Part shown: piece by piece, positions 16,651 to 24,502 of the stretch
Layout: the number at the start of each line of letters is the position of its first letter
Numbering within the stretch: the stretch's first letter is position 1
Source: Desulfuromonadaceae bacterium
GTDB taxonomy: Bacteria; Desulfobacterota; Desulfuromonadia; Geobacterales; Pseudopelobacteraceae
NCBI GenBank assembly: GCA_028688955.1
Contig: JAQTXD010000027.1
Coordinates: forward strand, 1 to 41,585
Direction of reading: 5' to 3'
DNA length: 41,585 nucleotides
The notes under the pieces: model-generated
Databases searched by the model: none
What the model saw: the letters and a program-made list of their open reading frames with translations, nothing else
What the model was told of the DNA's origin: nothing
Translations under genes and position numbers: made by a program

Positions 16651-17042
16651 TTGGCACCCCTGAAAAACAGTGCAACTGCAGTGAGCAGCACAATGGTAAT
16701 GCAGATGAGGACCGTAACTGCCGAAACCGTCCGCTGCTGTTTCGGAAACCAGCTGGCACGCTGGACATGCGCGCCGACCGGAAGCCACGGCAGCAGTAGA
16801 AACAGACAGGCGAGCACCAATGCAGGGTAAATCATGTACCGAGACCAGCTCACCAGTTCCTGAATCCAGAGCAGAAACCAGGCTGATTTTGCCGGATTCG
16901 GGGTGAGCGCAGGATTCGCCTGTTCCTGCAACGGTGCAGGAATCAGCGCCGCACAGAGCAGGAGAGCCGCGCCCAGAACAGACATCGAGCGTTTGATGAG
17001 ATTGAAAAAGCGGGGAGAACTTTTAACGAATCCGTTTTTCAT
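16632..17042 (-). CDS. extQ: Cytochrome b6f subunit IV-like membrane protein (ext/cbc-type complex)
   Basis: A 136-residue inner-membrane protein with three hydrophobic segments (about 20-37, 65-90, 105-127). It has the subunit IV hallmark NPALTPNPAKSAWFL, which lies at the quinol-oxidising site. The Pro-Glu/Pro-Trp-Tyr signature usual at that place is altered to Ser-Ala-Trp, a point worth checking. It overlaps the cytochrome b gene by 4 bases. It supplies the second half of a split cytochrome b. The symbol follows the Geobacter selenite/tellurite operon naming as I remember it and is less certain than the function. Confidence 0.78.
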   Translation of the reverse strand: MKNGFVKSSPRFFNLIKRSMSVLGAALLLCAALIPAPLQEQANPALTPNPAKSAWFLLWIQELVSWSRYMIYPALVLACLFLLLPWLPVGAHVQRASWFPKQQRTVSAVTVLICITIVLLTAVALFFRGANWSLRF

Positions 17043-17662
17043 AGATAGGGCAACACCCCTTTGTTCTTCCTGACGCGGTAAAAATGAAGTGATGAGAGAG
17101 TCAGCAGCGTCAGTGGAACAATGACAATATGGAGCGCATAAAAACGGAGCAGGGACAGCCCCTGTCCGACGCCGTCCGGAACCAGGAGAGAGCGGAAAAA
17201 TGTTCCGAACGGCAGCGTGGTCATCAATTCCATACCGGTCTGGGTTGCCCAGAACGCAAGCTGATCAAAAGGGAGAAGATATCCGGTGTAGGCTTCAAAC
17301 AGTGCCAGGAACAGTAACAGGCAGCCTATTACCCAGTTGAGTTGTCGTGGCCGTTGATATGCACCGGTCAGAATCACCCGAACCGTATGCAGCAGAATCA
17401 GCACCAGCAGGGTATGGGAGGTCAGGCGGTGCAGGCTGCGCAGATATTTCCCCCCCCAGACGGAAGACTCAAGGAACAGTATCGAATTAAACGCCCGCTC
17501 CGGTGTCGGTTGATAGTAGACCAGCAGCAGCATTCCACTGAGAAGCATGATCAGAAAAGCGGAGAACGCCAATCCCCCAAGGCAGAAGGTATAGGTGAAA
17601 CGCAGGTTACGCTCCGGGACGACGCGGGGGAAAAGATGTTTGAGGAAATCAGTAAAAATCAC
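17039..17662 (-). CDS. extP: Cytochrome b6-like subunit, dihaem b membrane protein
   Basis: A 207-residue inner-membrane protein with four transmembrane helices. The haem ligands are clear: H78 and H92 (13 residues between) in the second helix, H178 and H193 (14 between) in the fourth, a spacing typical of cytochrome b6 rather than mitochondrial b. The Qo-site helix GYLLPFDQLAFWA is present. With subunit IV and the Rieske protein it should oxidise menaquinol and bifurcate or pass electrons to periplasmic cytochromes. It overlaps both neighbours by 4 bases (ubiB-like upstream, subunit IV downstream). The symbol is by analogy with Geobacter ext operons. Confidence 0.85.
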   Translation of the reverse strand: MIFTDFLKHLFPRVVPERNLRFTYTFCLGGLAFSAFLIMLLSGMLLLVYYQPTPERAFNSILFLESSVWGGKYLRSLHRLTSHTLLVLILLHTVRVILTGAYQRPRQLNWVIGCLLLFLALFEAYTGYLLPFDQLAFWATQTGMELMTTLPFGTFFRSLLVPDGVGQGLSLLRFYALHIVIVPLTLLTLSSLHFYRVRKNKGVLPYL

Positions 17663-19344
17663 ATCCTCCCGGAGCGAATGATCGCGTACACCAGCCAGAG
17701 CCCGACAATTCCCGCCACGGTATACCCCAGGAACGCGAGCACGGGAAAGTCCATGATCTTTGGCCCTTTATCAGTCTGCATCATAATCGACGAACCGATG
17801 ATCATGGCAGCCAGAATCATGCTGGTTGAAAGGCGGTTGATGGAGCGGTCGAAGTCGGCGGTAAATTTGTCCAGGCCGCGATGCTCAAGGTCCATTTTGA
17901 ACTTGTTGCGGTTGATGCGATTGATAATTTCTTTCAGGTCACGAGGGATGTTGCGCGCCAGATTCAGATATGAATGGGTGATCTGAGTTATCTCACGGGA
18001 GATATGCTTCGGTGAAAATTTCTGACGGATTGCCTTGATGATGAACGGGCGCAGATGCCCCGCCATGTCGAAGGCCGGGTCAAGTGTCCGCCCCATCCCT
18101 TCGATCAACACCAGAGACTTGGCCAGCAGCATCAGGTCGGTCGGAATTCTTATGCTGTAGAGGGTGATGATCTCGATAAATTCCATCAGCATACGACCCA
18201 CCTCAATATCCTTGAGCGGGATTTCGTAATAGCTGTCGATGAAATTATACAGGTCCCGCTTCAGGGAGCGAACATCAAGGGAATCCGAAATATCACCGGC
18301 AAAGAGCAGGAGAGACACAACTTCGTCCATATCCCGGCTGACAATGGCAGCCAGGATATCGGTCAGGAATTTTTTAAGTTCTTCATCAAGTCGCCCCACA
18401 ATACCGTAATCGAGCAGACAGATAACGTTTTCCGGCAGGATCAGCACGTTTCCCGGGTGAAGATCCGCATGAAAAAAACCATGATTAAGCACCATTTCAA
18501 GAAATGCATCTGCACCACGACAGGCGATCAGCGTACCGTCAAGTCCCAGTCTCGAGAGCTGTTCCCGGTCAGATACCTTCACTCCCGCTATATATTCCAT
18601 GGTCAGAATAGCACGTGAACTCTGTTCCCAATAGACGCGGGGAAAATGCATCCACGGTGTTTTTTTGAAATTGTCCCGAAACTTTTCAATGGTATGCGCT
18701 TCGCGTGAAAAATCCATCTCCCGGCGGATTGTACGGGCAAATTCACGGACAATTCCAACCGGCTCGTACAGTTCACTGCCCGGCACATGGCGTTCAGCCA
18801 GTCCGGCCAGCGCCATCAAGGCACTGATATCAGACTCCACCACCGCAACGATGCCGGGTCGACGCACTTTGACGACGACATCCTCACCGCTCTTCAACCG
18901 GGCTCTATGCACCTGGGCAATTGAAGCGGCTGCCAGGGGAACCGGGTCAATCTCTGTGAAGAACTGCCCGGCAGGGCCTCCCAGCTCTCGTGTTATCTGG
19001 GTCAGAACCTCTTCAAACGAAAAACAGGGGACATTGTCCTGCAGCTTTTCAAACTCCCGTATAAATGCGTTCGGTACAACATCCGGCCTGGTCGAGAGGA
19101 TCTGACCCAACTTGATAAACGTCGGGCCAAGCTCCTCCAGCGCAAGACGCATCCGCTCTGCAGATGTCAGCCGGGCGATATCAGGCACCGTGCGACGGAA
19201 CAACCGTCGACTGCGCACCACCATATCGGCAAGCCCCAGCATCTCCAGAGCCTGATCAAACCCGTAGGTACTGAGCACTCGAACGATATTCAGATAGCGC
19301 CTGATGCTGCGGATGTTCCTGTTGATTTTGAAAAGCCTGATCAT
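17659..19344 (-). CDS. ubiB: ABC1/UbiB-family atypical kinase
   Basis: A 561-residue membrane-anchored kinase-like protein of the UbiB/ADCK family, which supports quinone biosynthesis or lipid handling. The KxGQ motif (K78-L-G-Q81), the Ala-rich loop AAASIAQVH replacing the usual Gly-rich loop, HADLHPGN and LLDYGIVG are all present, and two hydrophobic segments lie near the C-terminus. Deltaproteobacteria of this type use menaquinone, so the exact role is uncertain. It overlaps the cytochrome b gene by 4 bases and follows a UbiK-like gene by 3 bases, so its synthesis is coupled to a quinol oxidoreductase. Confidence 0.88.
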   Translation of the reverse strand: MIRLFKINRNIRSIRRYLNIVRVLSTYGFDQALEMLGLADMVVRSRRLFRRTVPDIARLTSAERMRLALEELGPTFIKLGQILSTRPDVVPNAFIREFEKLQDNVPCFSFEEVLTQITRELGGPAGQFFTEIDPVPLAAASIAQVHRARLKSGEDVVVKVRRPGIVAVVESDISALMALAGLAERHVPGSELYEPVGIVREFARTIRREMDFSREAHTIEKFRDNFKKTPWMHFPRVYWEQSSRAILTMEYIAGVKVSDREQLSRLGLDGTLIACRGADAFLEMVLNHGFFHADLHPGNVLILPENVICLLDYGIVGRLDEELKKFLTDILAAIVSRDMDEVVSLLLFAGDISDSLDVRSLKRDLYNFIDSYYEIPLKDIEVGRMLMEFIEIITLYSIRIPTDLMLLAKSLVLIEGMGRTLDPAFDMAGHLRPFIIKAIRQKFSPKHISREITQITHSYLNLARNIPRDLKEIINRINRNKFKMDLEHRGLDKFTADFDRSINRLSTSMILAAMIIGSSIMMQTDKGPKIMDFPVLAFLGYTVAGIVGLWLVYAIIRSGRM

Positions 19345-19347
19345 TGG

Positions 19348-19644
19348 TTAGTCGTTACTGCGGGATTCCAGCTCCTGGACCCTCTTGGCAAGGCGGTCAA
19401 ACTCTTCACGGGATACCAGGCCCAGGCGATCAACAACCTTCTGAACTTCGTGTTCAGCCATCTCCATAACTTTTTCCCGGTTGTCTTTTGCAATTGCCTG
19501 GATTCTGTCAACCAGGTTTTTCCCTTCATCTTCGCTCATTTTGAAGCGATCCTTCATTTCCGCCGCCAGCTCCTCAGCTTTCTTCTGGGTCATGGCAGCA
19601 ACTCCGATCGTTGTCATAACAGCTTTCTCTAGTAACTCCAGCAT
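19348..19644 (-). CDS. UbiK/phasin-like small helical protein
   Basis: A 98-residue cytoplasmic protein that is almost entirely helical: an amphipathic N-terminal part (MLELLEKAVMTTIGVAAMT) and a C-terminal coiled coil (EFDRLAKRVQELES). The layout matches the UbiK/YqiC (membrane fusogenic) and phasin-like accessory families. The ATG at 19644 is supported by GGGAGG 6 bases upstream; a longer reading to 19770 has no RBS. It sits 3 bases before the UbiB-family gene, and UbiK is known in other bacteria to assist the Ubi lipid-binding complex, so a joint role in quinone supply fits. Confidence 0.72.
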   Translation of the reverse strand: MLELLEKAVMTTIGVAAMTQKKAEELAAEMKDRFKMSEDEGKNLVDRIQAIAKDNREKVMEMAEHEVQKVVDRLGLVSREEFDRLAKRVQELESRSND

Positions 19645-19766
19645 GGTATACCTCCCGTTCTCATTGATTGAACATCTGACGTGCGCCATTATACCCGCTT
19701 TATGTTGAAAGCGTGATACCTTTTCCAATGACGACCATTTTCCTTTCAGGCTCAGAATACGATTGT

Positions 19767-20162
19767 TCACCCAAGCACTTCCACCCGCTCACCTCGGATT
19801 TCCACCTTCAATCGTTCCAGGCCTCGATCCGCAGGCCCCGAGAGAACATTTCCCTGCCGGTCAAAACGGCTCCCGTGGCACGGGCATGAAAGAGCATCCT
19901 CCGTAACAACCACCGTACAACCCAGGTGGGTGCAGATCAGACTCAGCGCATAGAGACCGCTGTCGTCTCTCATAAGTGCCACACGCTCGGCACGGAACAG
20001 CAGCGCGCCTCCCGGCGGAACATCTGCGGCAGGTGCGCTGGCCAATACCCGGCGCCTTACGTTCATGCGTGGGGTGAGAAACCGTGCCAGCAGACCTCCT
20101 GATGTGAGCAGCAGCGTCAGGGTCGTGATAAATTTTCGACGCGATTGAGAAAGGATTTCCAT
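19767..20162 (-). CDS. extO: Rieske 2Fe-2S protein of the b-type cytochrome complex
   Basis: A 131-residue Rieske protein. It starts with a Tat-like signal anchor (SRRKFITTLTLLLTSGG) and has both cluster-binding motifs: C77-T-H79-L-G-C82 and C93-P-C95-H96-GSRFD. This fits transfer from menaquinol at cytochrome b to periplasmic cytochromes. Its ATG overlaps the end of the nonahaem cytochrome gene by 46 bases. The short length suggests a minimal Rieske domain. The symbol follows Geobacter ext naming as I remember it. Confidence 0.88.
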   Translation of the reverse strand: MEILSQSRRKFITTLTLLLTSGGLLARFLTPRMNVRRRVLASAPAADVPPGGALLFRAERVALMRDDSGLYALSLICTHLGCTVVVTEDALSCPCHGSRFDRQGNVLSGPADRGLERLKVEIRGERVEVLG

Positions 20163-21316
20163 TTTTCGATATATGCCTTTGTGTATGCCGGACTTTTACT
20201 GCTCATACGCAGATAGCGAGCGGCATCCATGAAGCTGCCGTTGCTGACCCGCTGTCCTTTCTGGAGCCAGAACGATTCGAGCCCCATGCCATCTTTTTCA
20301 AGACGGTAAATACGCCGCGACTCCGGTTCGAGCAGGAAGCGTGTCGGGTTATCGTGGCACCCTTCACAGGTCACTCCGCCACGCTGGACCGTGTGCGGAA
20401 AATATGCCCGCCACTCGGCTGCCAGCAGTATGTTTTCCGGGCCATTGTTCCTGGCCCGCATAATATCGGTGTAGTAGGCGATGAACATCGGCCTGATAGG
20501 GCTCACCCGCCCGGCGGCATTAATTCCCAAGGGAGGTGCGTCCTGTTTTTTCAGATAGGCGCTACGCAGATACTCGGCACTTGGCCCCGGCCTGAGATCA
20601 AAATCATCCTTCAGGCTCTGCTCGCGAAAACGCAGAAAAAATGTTCCATATTCCTGAGGTGCCCAGGCGGAATGGCAGGCATAACATTCCAACCGCTGCA
20701 GGTGTGCCGCTATGCGATGTTCCAGAACCTGTGCACTCGGTTTGTGACAATCCCGGCATCCCTTTGATGCTCTTTTCCCTTCGGCCAGACTGGTCATCGA
20801 ATGGCAGCCACCGCAGGTCATGCCGGCAGTATAATGCACATCGGGAAGCATTTTTAAAAACGTGCCGCCGTTGACGGCAATACCCCGCTGATAGCGCATA
20901 TTGTCTTCACGCGGTGCACGCCCTGAATAATCCCAGCCGGTATAATAACCGTTATGACAGCGCTGGCAGGCGGCAACGGACGGCTTTGTCAGACCACCGT
21001 CTCCGTGGCAGTCGAGGCACCCCTGCAGGTGACAGGAATTGCAGTTTTTTTCCCAGAAATCGGAATCGAACCGCCCGTAACTCCGCTGTACAAATTGTCT
21101 CTCGCCAGCCCGCTTCCCCATGGCGTGGTCGAAGATCCTTTCATGCCCCTGATGACAGACAACGCAGCCACCTGCCCGCCCTGCTCGAGAGGCCGGATCA
21201 CTGGCCGTCCCCCCCTGACGGTGACAGGCATCGCACGCCAACCCGCCATGGGCGGCACTTGCGTTTTGACTAGCGGTCAGACAGTAGACGACGATGCAGA
21301 GTATCATCCAGTGCAC
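20117..21316 (-). CDS. Exported nonahaem c-type cytochrome
   Basis: A 399-residue multihaem cytochrome with nine CxxCH motifs: CDACH, CVVCH, CNSCH, CLDCH, CQRCH, CGGCH, CRDCH, CYACH and CEGCH. A hydrophobic signal (MILCIVVYCLTASQNASA) directs it to the periplasm. I prefer a GTG start at 21316, with AAAGGAA 9 bases upstream, although an ATG at 21361 is open. Several landmarks are shared with the dodecahaem protein next to it (HYTAGMTCGGCH, RLECYACH, GRVSPI), so the two are paralogues. It overlaps both neighbours and belongs to the ext-like conduit, probably carrying electrons across the periplasm. Confidence 0.85.
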   Translation of the reverse strand: MHWMILCIVVYCLTASQNASAAHGGLACDACHRQGGTASDPASRAGRAGGCVVCHQGHERIFDHAMGKRAGERQFVQRSYGRFDSDFWEKNCNSCHLQGCLDCHGDGGLTKPSVAACQRCHNGYYTGWDYSGRAPREDNMRYQRGIAVNGGTFLKMLPDVHYTAGMTCGGCHSMTSLAEGKRASKGCRDCHKPSAQVLEHRIAAHLQRLECYACHSAWAPQEYGTFFLRFREQSLKDDFDLRPGPSAEYLRSAYLKKQDAPPLGINAAGRVSPIRPMFIAYYTDIMRARNNGPENILLAAEWRAYFPHTVQRGGVTCEGCHDNPTRFLLEPESRRIYRLEKDGMGLESFWLQKGQRVSNGSFMDAARYLRMSSKSPAYTKAYIEKWKSFLNRVENLSRP

Positions 21317-23123
21317 GATAATGTATTCCTTTCCGATAGATCGGGTCACGCGCTTTATCATGACAGGGGAGACAGAGGTTGACAGACAGAGTCCGCTTCA
21401 CTTCGGCGCCGCTGAGGGGCCGGGAATTTTCACGGGTTATAGCAGAATAGGCGCCTACCCGGCCGTTTTTCATCGTCAGAAAGCCATCAAGCGGCTTGCT
21501 GTCCGAGCGTTCGCAGATCAGTGTTCCCGTGATACTGTTTCCTTCCATAATGCTCTGGCCAAAGCCAAGAAACTGCGGGTTCCCGTGGCATTCGGCACAG
21601 CCGAGCGCTTTCTTGCCGGTATTATGGGAATAGAACGGAGCGAATCGAAGCTGCTGCGACCCTTTGAATTTTGTGACGTATTCAGACTTTGAGAGGGACC
21701 CGTCTTCTTCGGCAACGGTAACAAACGTCTGGCACCCGGGAGTTACGGGCGATATCCTGCCGCGCTGGTTGAGCGCCAGTGGGAACGGGTAGAGCATACG
21801 GTAATCTTCCGTTTCACTGAAAGCACCCGGCGTCTCCTCCCCCCTGATGAAATCCATCCCGCCCTGCCCCTTGTCATACCTGGTATGGCAACCGTAGCAC
21901 TGCACCGAGGTTCGGGAATGGCAGGCATAGCACTCAAGCCGATTGTGGCCGACGATTGTATGTTCCGGAGTACCGGTGATAACCTTGCTGCGGTGCATCC
22001 TGCCGCTCCGTTTCCCCTGCAGCCAGATCACGTTATCTTTGTAGAATACGTTGGAATAGCTACGCCCCTTGGCGGTCTGGATCATGCGCATACCGAACGT
22101 AACCGGCTGTTTGTAGCTTTTTGATTCGCGCAGCGTCTCATCGTTCTCCCGGTTGATTTCTCGATAGCGGGGCAGTTCTCTGCCCCCATGGCAGTCTTCA
22201 CAGGAAATTTCCGTCTGCAGATACATGTTGCGGTAGGCAAAGCCGTCACCCATCACATCGCGGGAGGTATGGCAGTCGATACATTCCATCCCGGCGCTAA
22301 AATGCACATCTGCGGCGATATGGGTCAGGTTGCGGGCACCGCTTGACATAACCGGTCCCGCTTCGCCGCCTCTGGTGGGCACCAGGCCGTTGTTGCCGTC
22401 ATACAGCCCCTGGTAGGAAAAGGCTATGCGGCCACTACGGTTATGGCAGCGCGAACAGACCTGAATATCCGGCAGCGATGACATGGCATGGCTGGCAGAA
22501 CGTCCCGCCCTCCCCTTCATGGTGCGGTCGTTCCCTGCATAGGTTCCTTCGTCGTTCCAGGGGAAATGACAGGCGGCACACCCGGCTCCGTGGCTGGCGG
22601 CATAAACTCCGGTCGTCTGCGCACCAATGTGGCAGCGGGAGCAGAATTTGCGGTACAGTTCACCTGAAAGATTATCCAGCTCCGCAACAGGCCTGGGTGA
22701 GAACAGCGTGCCGTCGGCAGCAAACTGTTTTTCCCCATGGGTGGTATAGCTGTTGCCATCCTCCCCCTCCCACGTCATCTGGGTATTGCGGATCATCCCC
22801 GCAGCCGTGTACATCAGGTTGCTCTTCATCCGCTCGAACTGATAGCGGTGACAGGGTGCGCAGCCATTCTCCCAGCGGCCGATGTATTCCGGATTACCGA
22901 TACCGAAAATGCCCTGATGCGCTTTCTGCTTCCCTTCTTCAAGCGGCTTGCCGCCATGGCAGGAGACACAATCGCCATGGGTTTTTGATACATGTTCAAG
23001 ACCCTGATGACAACGGACGCAGGAGGATTGCTTCATGCCTTTCTGGCATCCCGAGAGTACCAGGCAGAACAGCGTGAGCACTGCGACGTAGAATGTACCG
23101 AATGTAGGAGTGCTGAGGCACAT
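21270..23123 (-). CDS. Dodecahaem c-type cytochrome lipoprotein
   Basis: A 617-residue lipoprotein with twelve CxxCH motifs (CVRCH, CVSCH, CAPCH, CSRCH, CAACH, CSRCH, CIDCH, CEDCH, CYACH, CYGCH, CAECH, CLPCH). The start at 23123 gives a signal ending in lipobox LSGC (residues 23-26); its RBS is weak (GAAGGG 13 bases away) and a TTG at 23174 is also open, so the start is uncertain. Gln after the lipid cysteine suits the outer membrane. It follows the porin gene but is separated by a strong hairpin. By analogy with Geobacter ext clusters it should pair with the barrel to move electrons to the outside; the ext letter (M, N or S) is not clear. Confidence 0.85.
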   Translation of the reverse strand: MCLSTPTFGTFYVAVLTLFCLVLSGCQKGMKQSSCVRCHQGLEHVSKTHGDCVSCHGGKPLEEGKQKAHQGIFGIGNPEYIGRWENGCAPCHRYQFERMKSNLMYTAAGMIRNTQMTWEGEDGNSYTTHGEKQFAADGTLFSPRPVAELDNLSGELYRKFCSRCHIGAQTTGVYAASHGAGCAACHFPWNDEGTYAGNDRTMKGRAGRSASHAMSSLPDIQVCSRCHNRSGRIAFSYQGLYDGNNGLVPTRGGEAGPVMSSGARNLTHIAADVHFSAGMECIDCHTSRDVMGDGFAYRNMYLQTEISCEDCHGGRELPRYREINRENDETLRESKSYKQPVTFGMRMIQTAKGRSYSNVFYKDNVIWLQGKRSGRMHRSKVITGTPEHTIVGHNRLECYACHSRTSVQCYGCHTRYDKGQGGMDFIRGEETPGAFSETEDYRMLYPFPLALNQRGRISPVTPGCQTFVTVAEEDGSLSKSEYVTKFKGSQQLRFAPFYSHNTGKKALGCAECHGNPQFLGFGQSIMEGNSITGTLICERSDSKPLDGFLTMKNGRVGAYSAITRENSRPLSGAEVKRTLSVNLCLPCHDKARDPIYRKGIHYRALDDTLHRRLLSDR

Positions 23124-23190
23124 GTACTGGGAAGCCCTTCGACGAACAGAAATGCGCGGACTATACCACGTCAATGTAGGTATTCGAATA

Positions 23191-23231
23191 AAAAATGACC
23201 TGACAGCACGAAGCCCTGTCAGGTCATTTTT
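23191..23231. terminator. Strong hairpin between porin and dodecahaem cytochrome genes
   Basis: Perfect 16-base arms AAAAATGACCTGACAG and CTGTCAGGTCATTTTT surround a 9-base loop. A/T runs on both sides make it a terminator on both strands. On the minus strand it follows the porin stop by about 20 bases, so the rhodanese lipoprotein and porin should be made in excess over the cytochromes. Confidence 0.85.
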
Positions 23232-23252
23232 AACATCGTTGTGTACTGCAGA

Positions 23253-24446
23253 TTAGAAAATAAGCTGCAACTGGGTAATATAGGTCATAAAGTCTTTGGA
23301 CCCGTCAACGGTTGTCCCGGTTCCTTTATGGAATCCGGTGTTGCTGGCTTCGAACGTCAACTTCAGATTCTGGTCCCGGAAGTAGTAATTTGCGCCACCG
23401 CCGAACCAATCGACCCTTTGGTCATAGACGCCGTTCAGCTTGGCGAAGGTCCATTTTTCATATCTGGCAAAGAACTGTAACGGCAGGTTGGGCAGCATAT
23501 AGCCGGCCTTCATATAATAGCCGTTCTTTTCGCCGTTCAAGTCAATTGTACCAGCATCAGGGTTGGCTCCCTGATATGCCTTGTCCAGATCATACTTTGC
23601 ATAGGCACCCGATACAGTTGCTGTGCCGATAGTACTAAGCGGATATTCAAAGAACGCATCAACGGTCCAGGCCTTGTAATCTTTTCCTCCGGTCTTAGTG
23701 ACTGTGTTGCTGTAGGCAACATTCGGCTCAAACTGATAGGCAGCACCAACGGTCAGCACCTTCTTTTTGCCCATGTATGTGCCCTTATAGCCATACTCTT
23801 TCTCCGGATCCAGTAGGGTCACGTGAGCACGCAGTGAGGTACGGAAACTTGAATCCGGAGCTGCATCACCTGATACCGCCTTGCGCCCTTCCATCACATC
23901 AAGACGATACTGGAATATGTCCTGGAACGCATTTCCCCAGACAGCCACGCCCATGTCACGAGTGGTTACGTACGGGGCGCGGATAAAAAGCGACCGGTCC
24001 AGAGTCAGCGGATTTTCACAGGCTTCCAGGTTTTCACGGGAGAAGTTGTACTTGAACTTACCTACATTCACCTTTAACGCGTCATCGAACTTGAAACGCA
24101 TGACCGCATCAAGCATTTGGAACGATGTCCCCTGGTTGGCGTCTGCAACCTTTAAAGTGCCAACATTGGCGTCTTCAGTGAACTCGGTCTGCACGTAAAG
24201 ACTGAACATATCGCCGTAGGCCCCCATCAAAGCCAGACGATTACGGCGAAAATTAAAATTGCTGGTTGTATTTTCGTTGTTGGTGCCGGAACCGATATCA
24301 CGGACAGTCATCTGAAACTGCCCTTTGTAGTCCAGTTGCAGCACGCCCTTGTCTTCCGGGCCGAAGGTCATCTGAGGTCCGGCAAAGGCCGTGCCGGAAA
24401 ATAGTATGGCACCTGCCAGCACACCGCCTATAGTAGTTATCTTCAT
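23253..24446 (-). CDS. extI: Outer-membrane porin, ExtI-like (selenite/tellurite reduction conduit)
   Basis: A 397-residue outer-membrane barrel. A signal peptide (about 1-22, ending AFA) precedes a chain of beta-strand segments and a C-terminal Phe (TQLQLIF). Features such as LQLDYKGQFQMTVRD near the N-terminus, VNVGKFKYNFSRENLE and the end layout match phosphate-selective-porin-like channels of electron conduits. AAGGAG lies 7 bases before the ATG. It follows a rhodanese lipoprotein gene by 56 bases and precedes multihaem cytochromes, the order I know from Geobacter extHI loci, where the porin is needed for selenite and tellurite reduction. The assignment is by resemblance and neighbourhood. 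Confidence 0.8.
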   Translation of the reverse strand: MKITTIGGVLAGAILFSGTAFAGPQMTFGPEDKGVLQLDYKGQFQMTVRDIGSGTNNENTTSNFNFRRNRLALMGAYGDMFSLYVQTEFTEDANVGTLKVADANQGTSFQMLDAVMRFKFDDALKVNVGKFKYNFSRENLEACENPLTLDRSLFIRAPYVTTRDMGVAVWGNAFQDIFQYRLDVMEGRKAVSGDAAPDSSFRTSLRAHVTLLDPEKEYGYKGTYMGKKKVLTVGAAYQFEPNVAYSNTVTKTGGKDYKAWTVDAFFEYPLSTIGTATVSGAYAKYDLDKAYQGANPDAGTIDLNGEKNGYYMKAGYMLPNLPLQFFARYEKWTFAKLNGVYDQRVDWFGGGANYYFRDQNLKLTFEASNTGFHKGTGTTVDGSKDFMTYITQLQLIF

Positions 24447-24502
24447 CTGTGAGCTCCTTTCAAATAGGTCATTGCGAATCAGGGTATACGACAATAAAAA
24501 TA

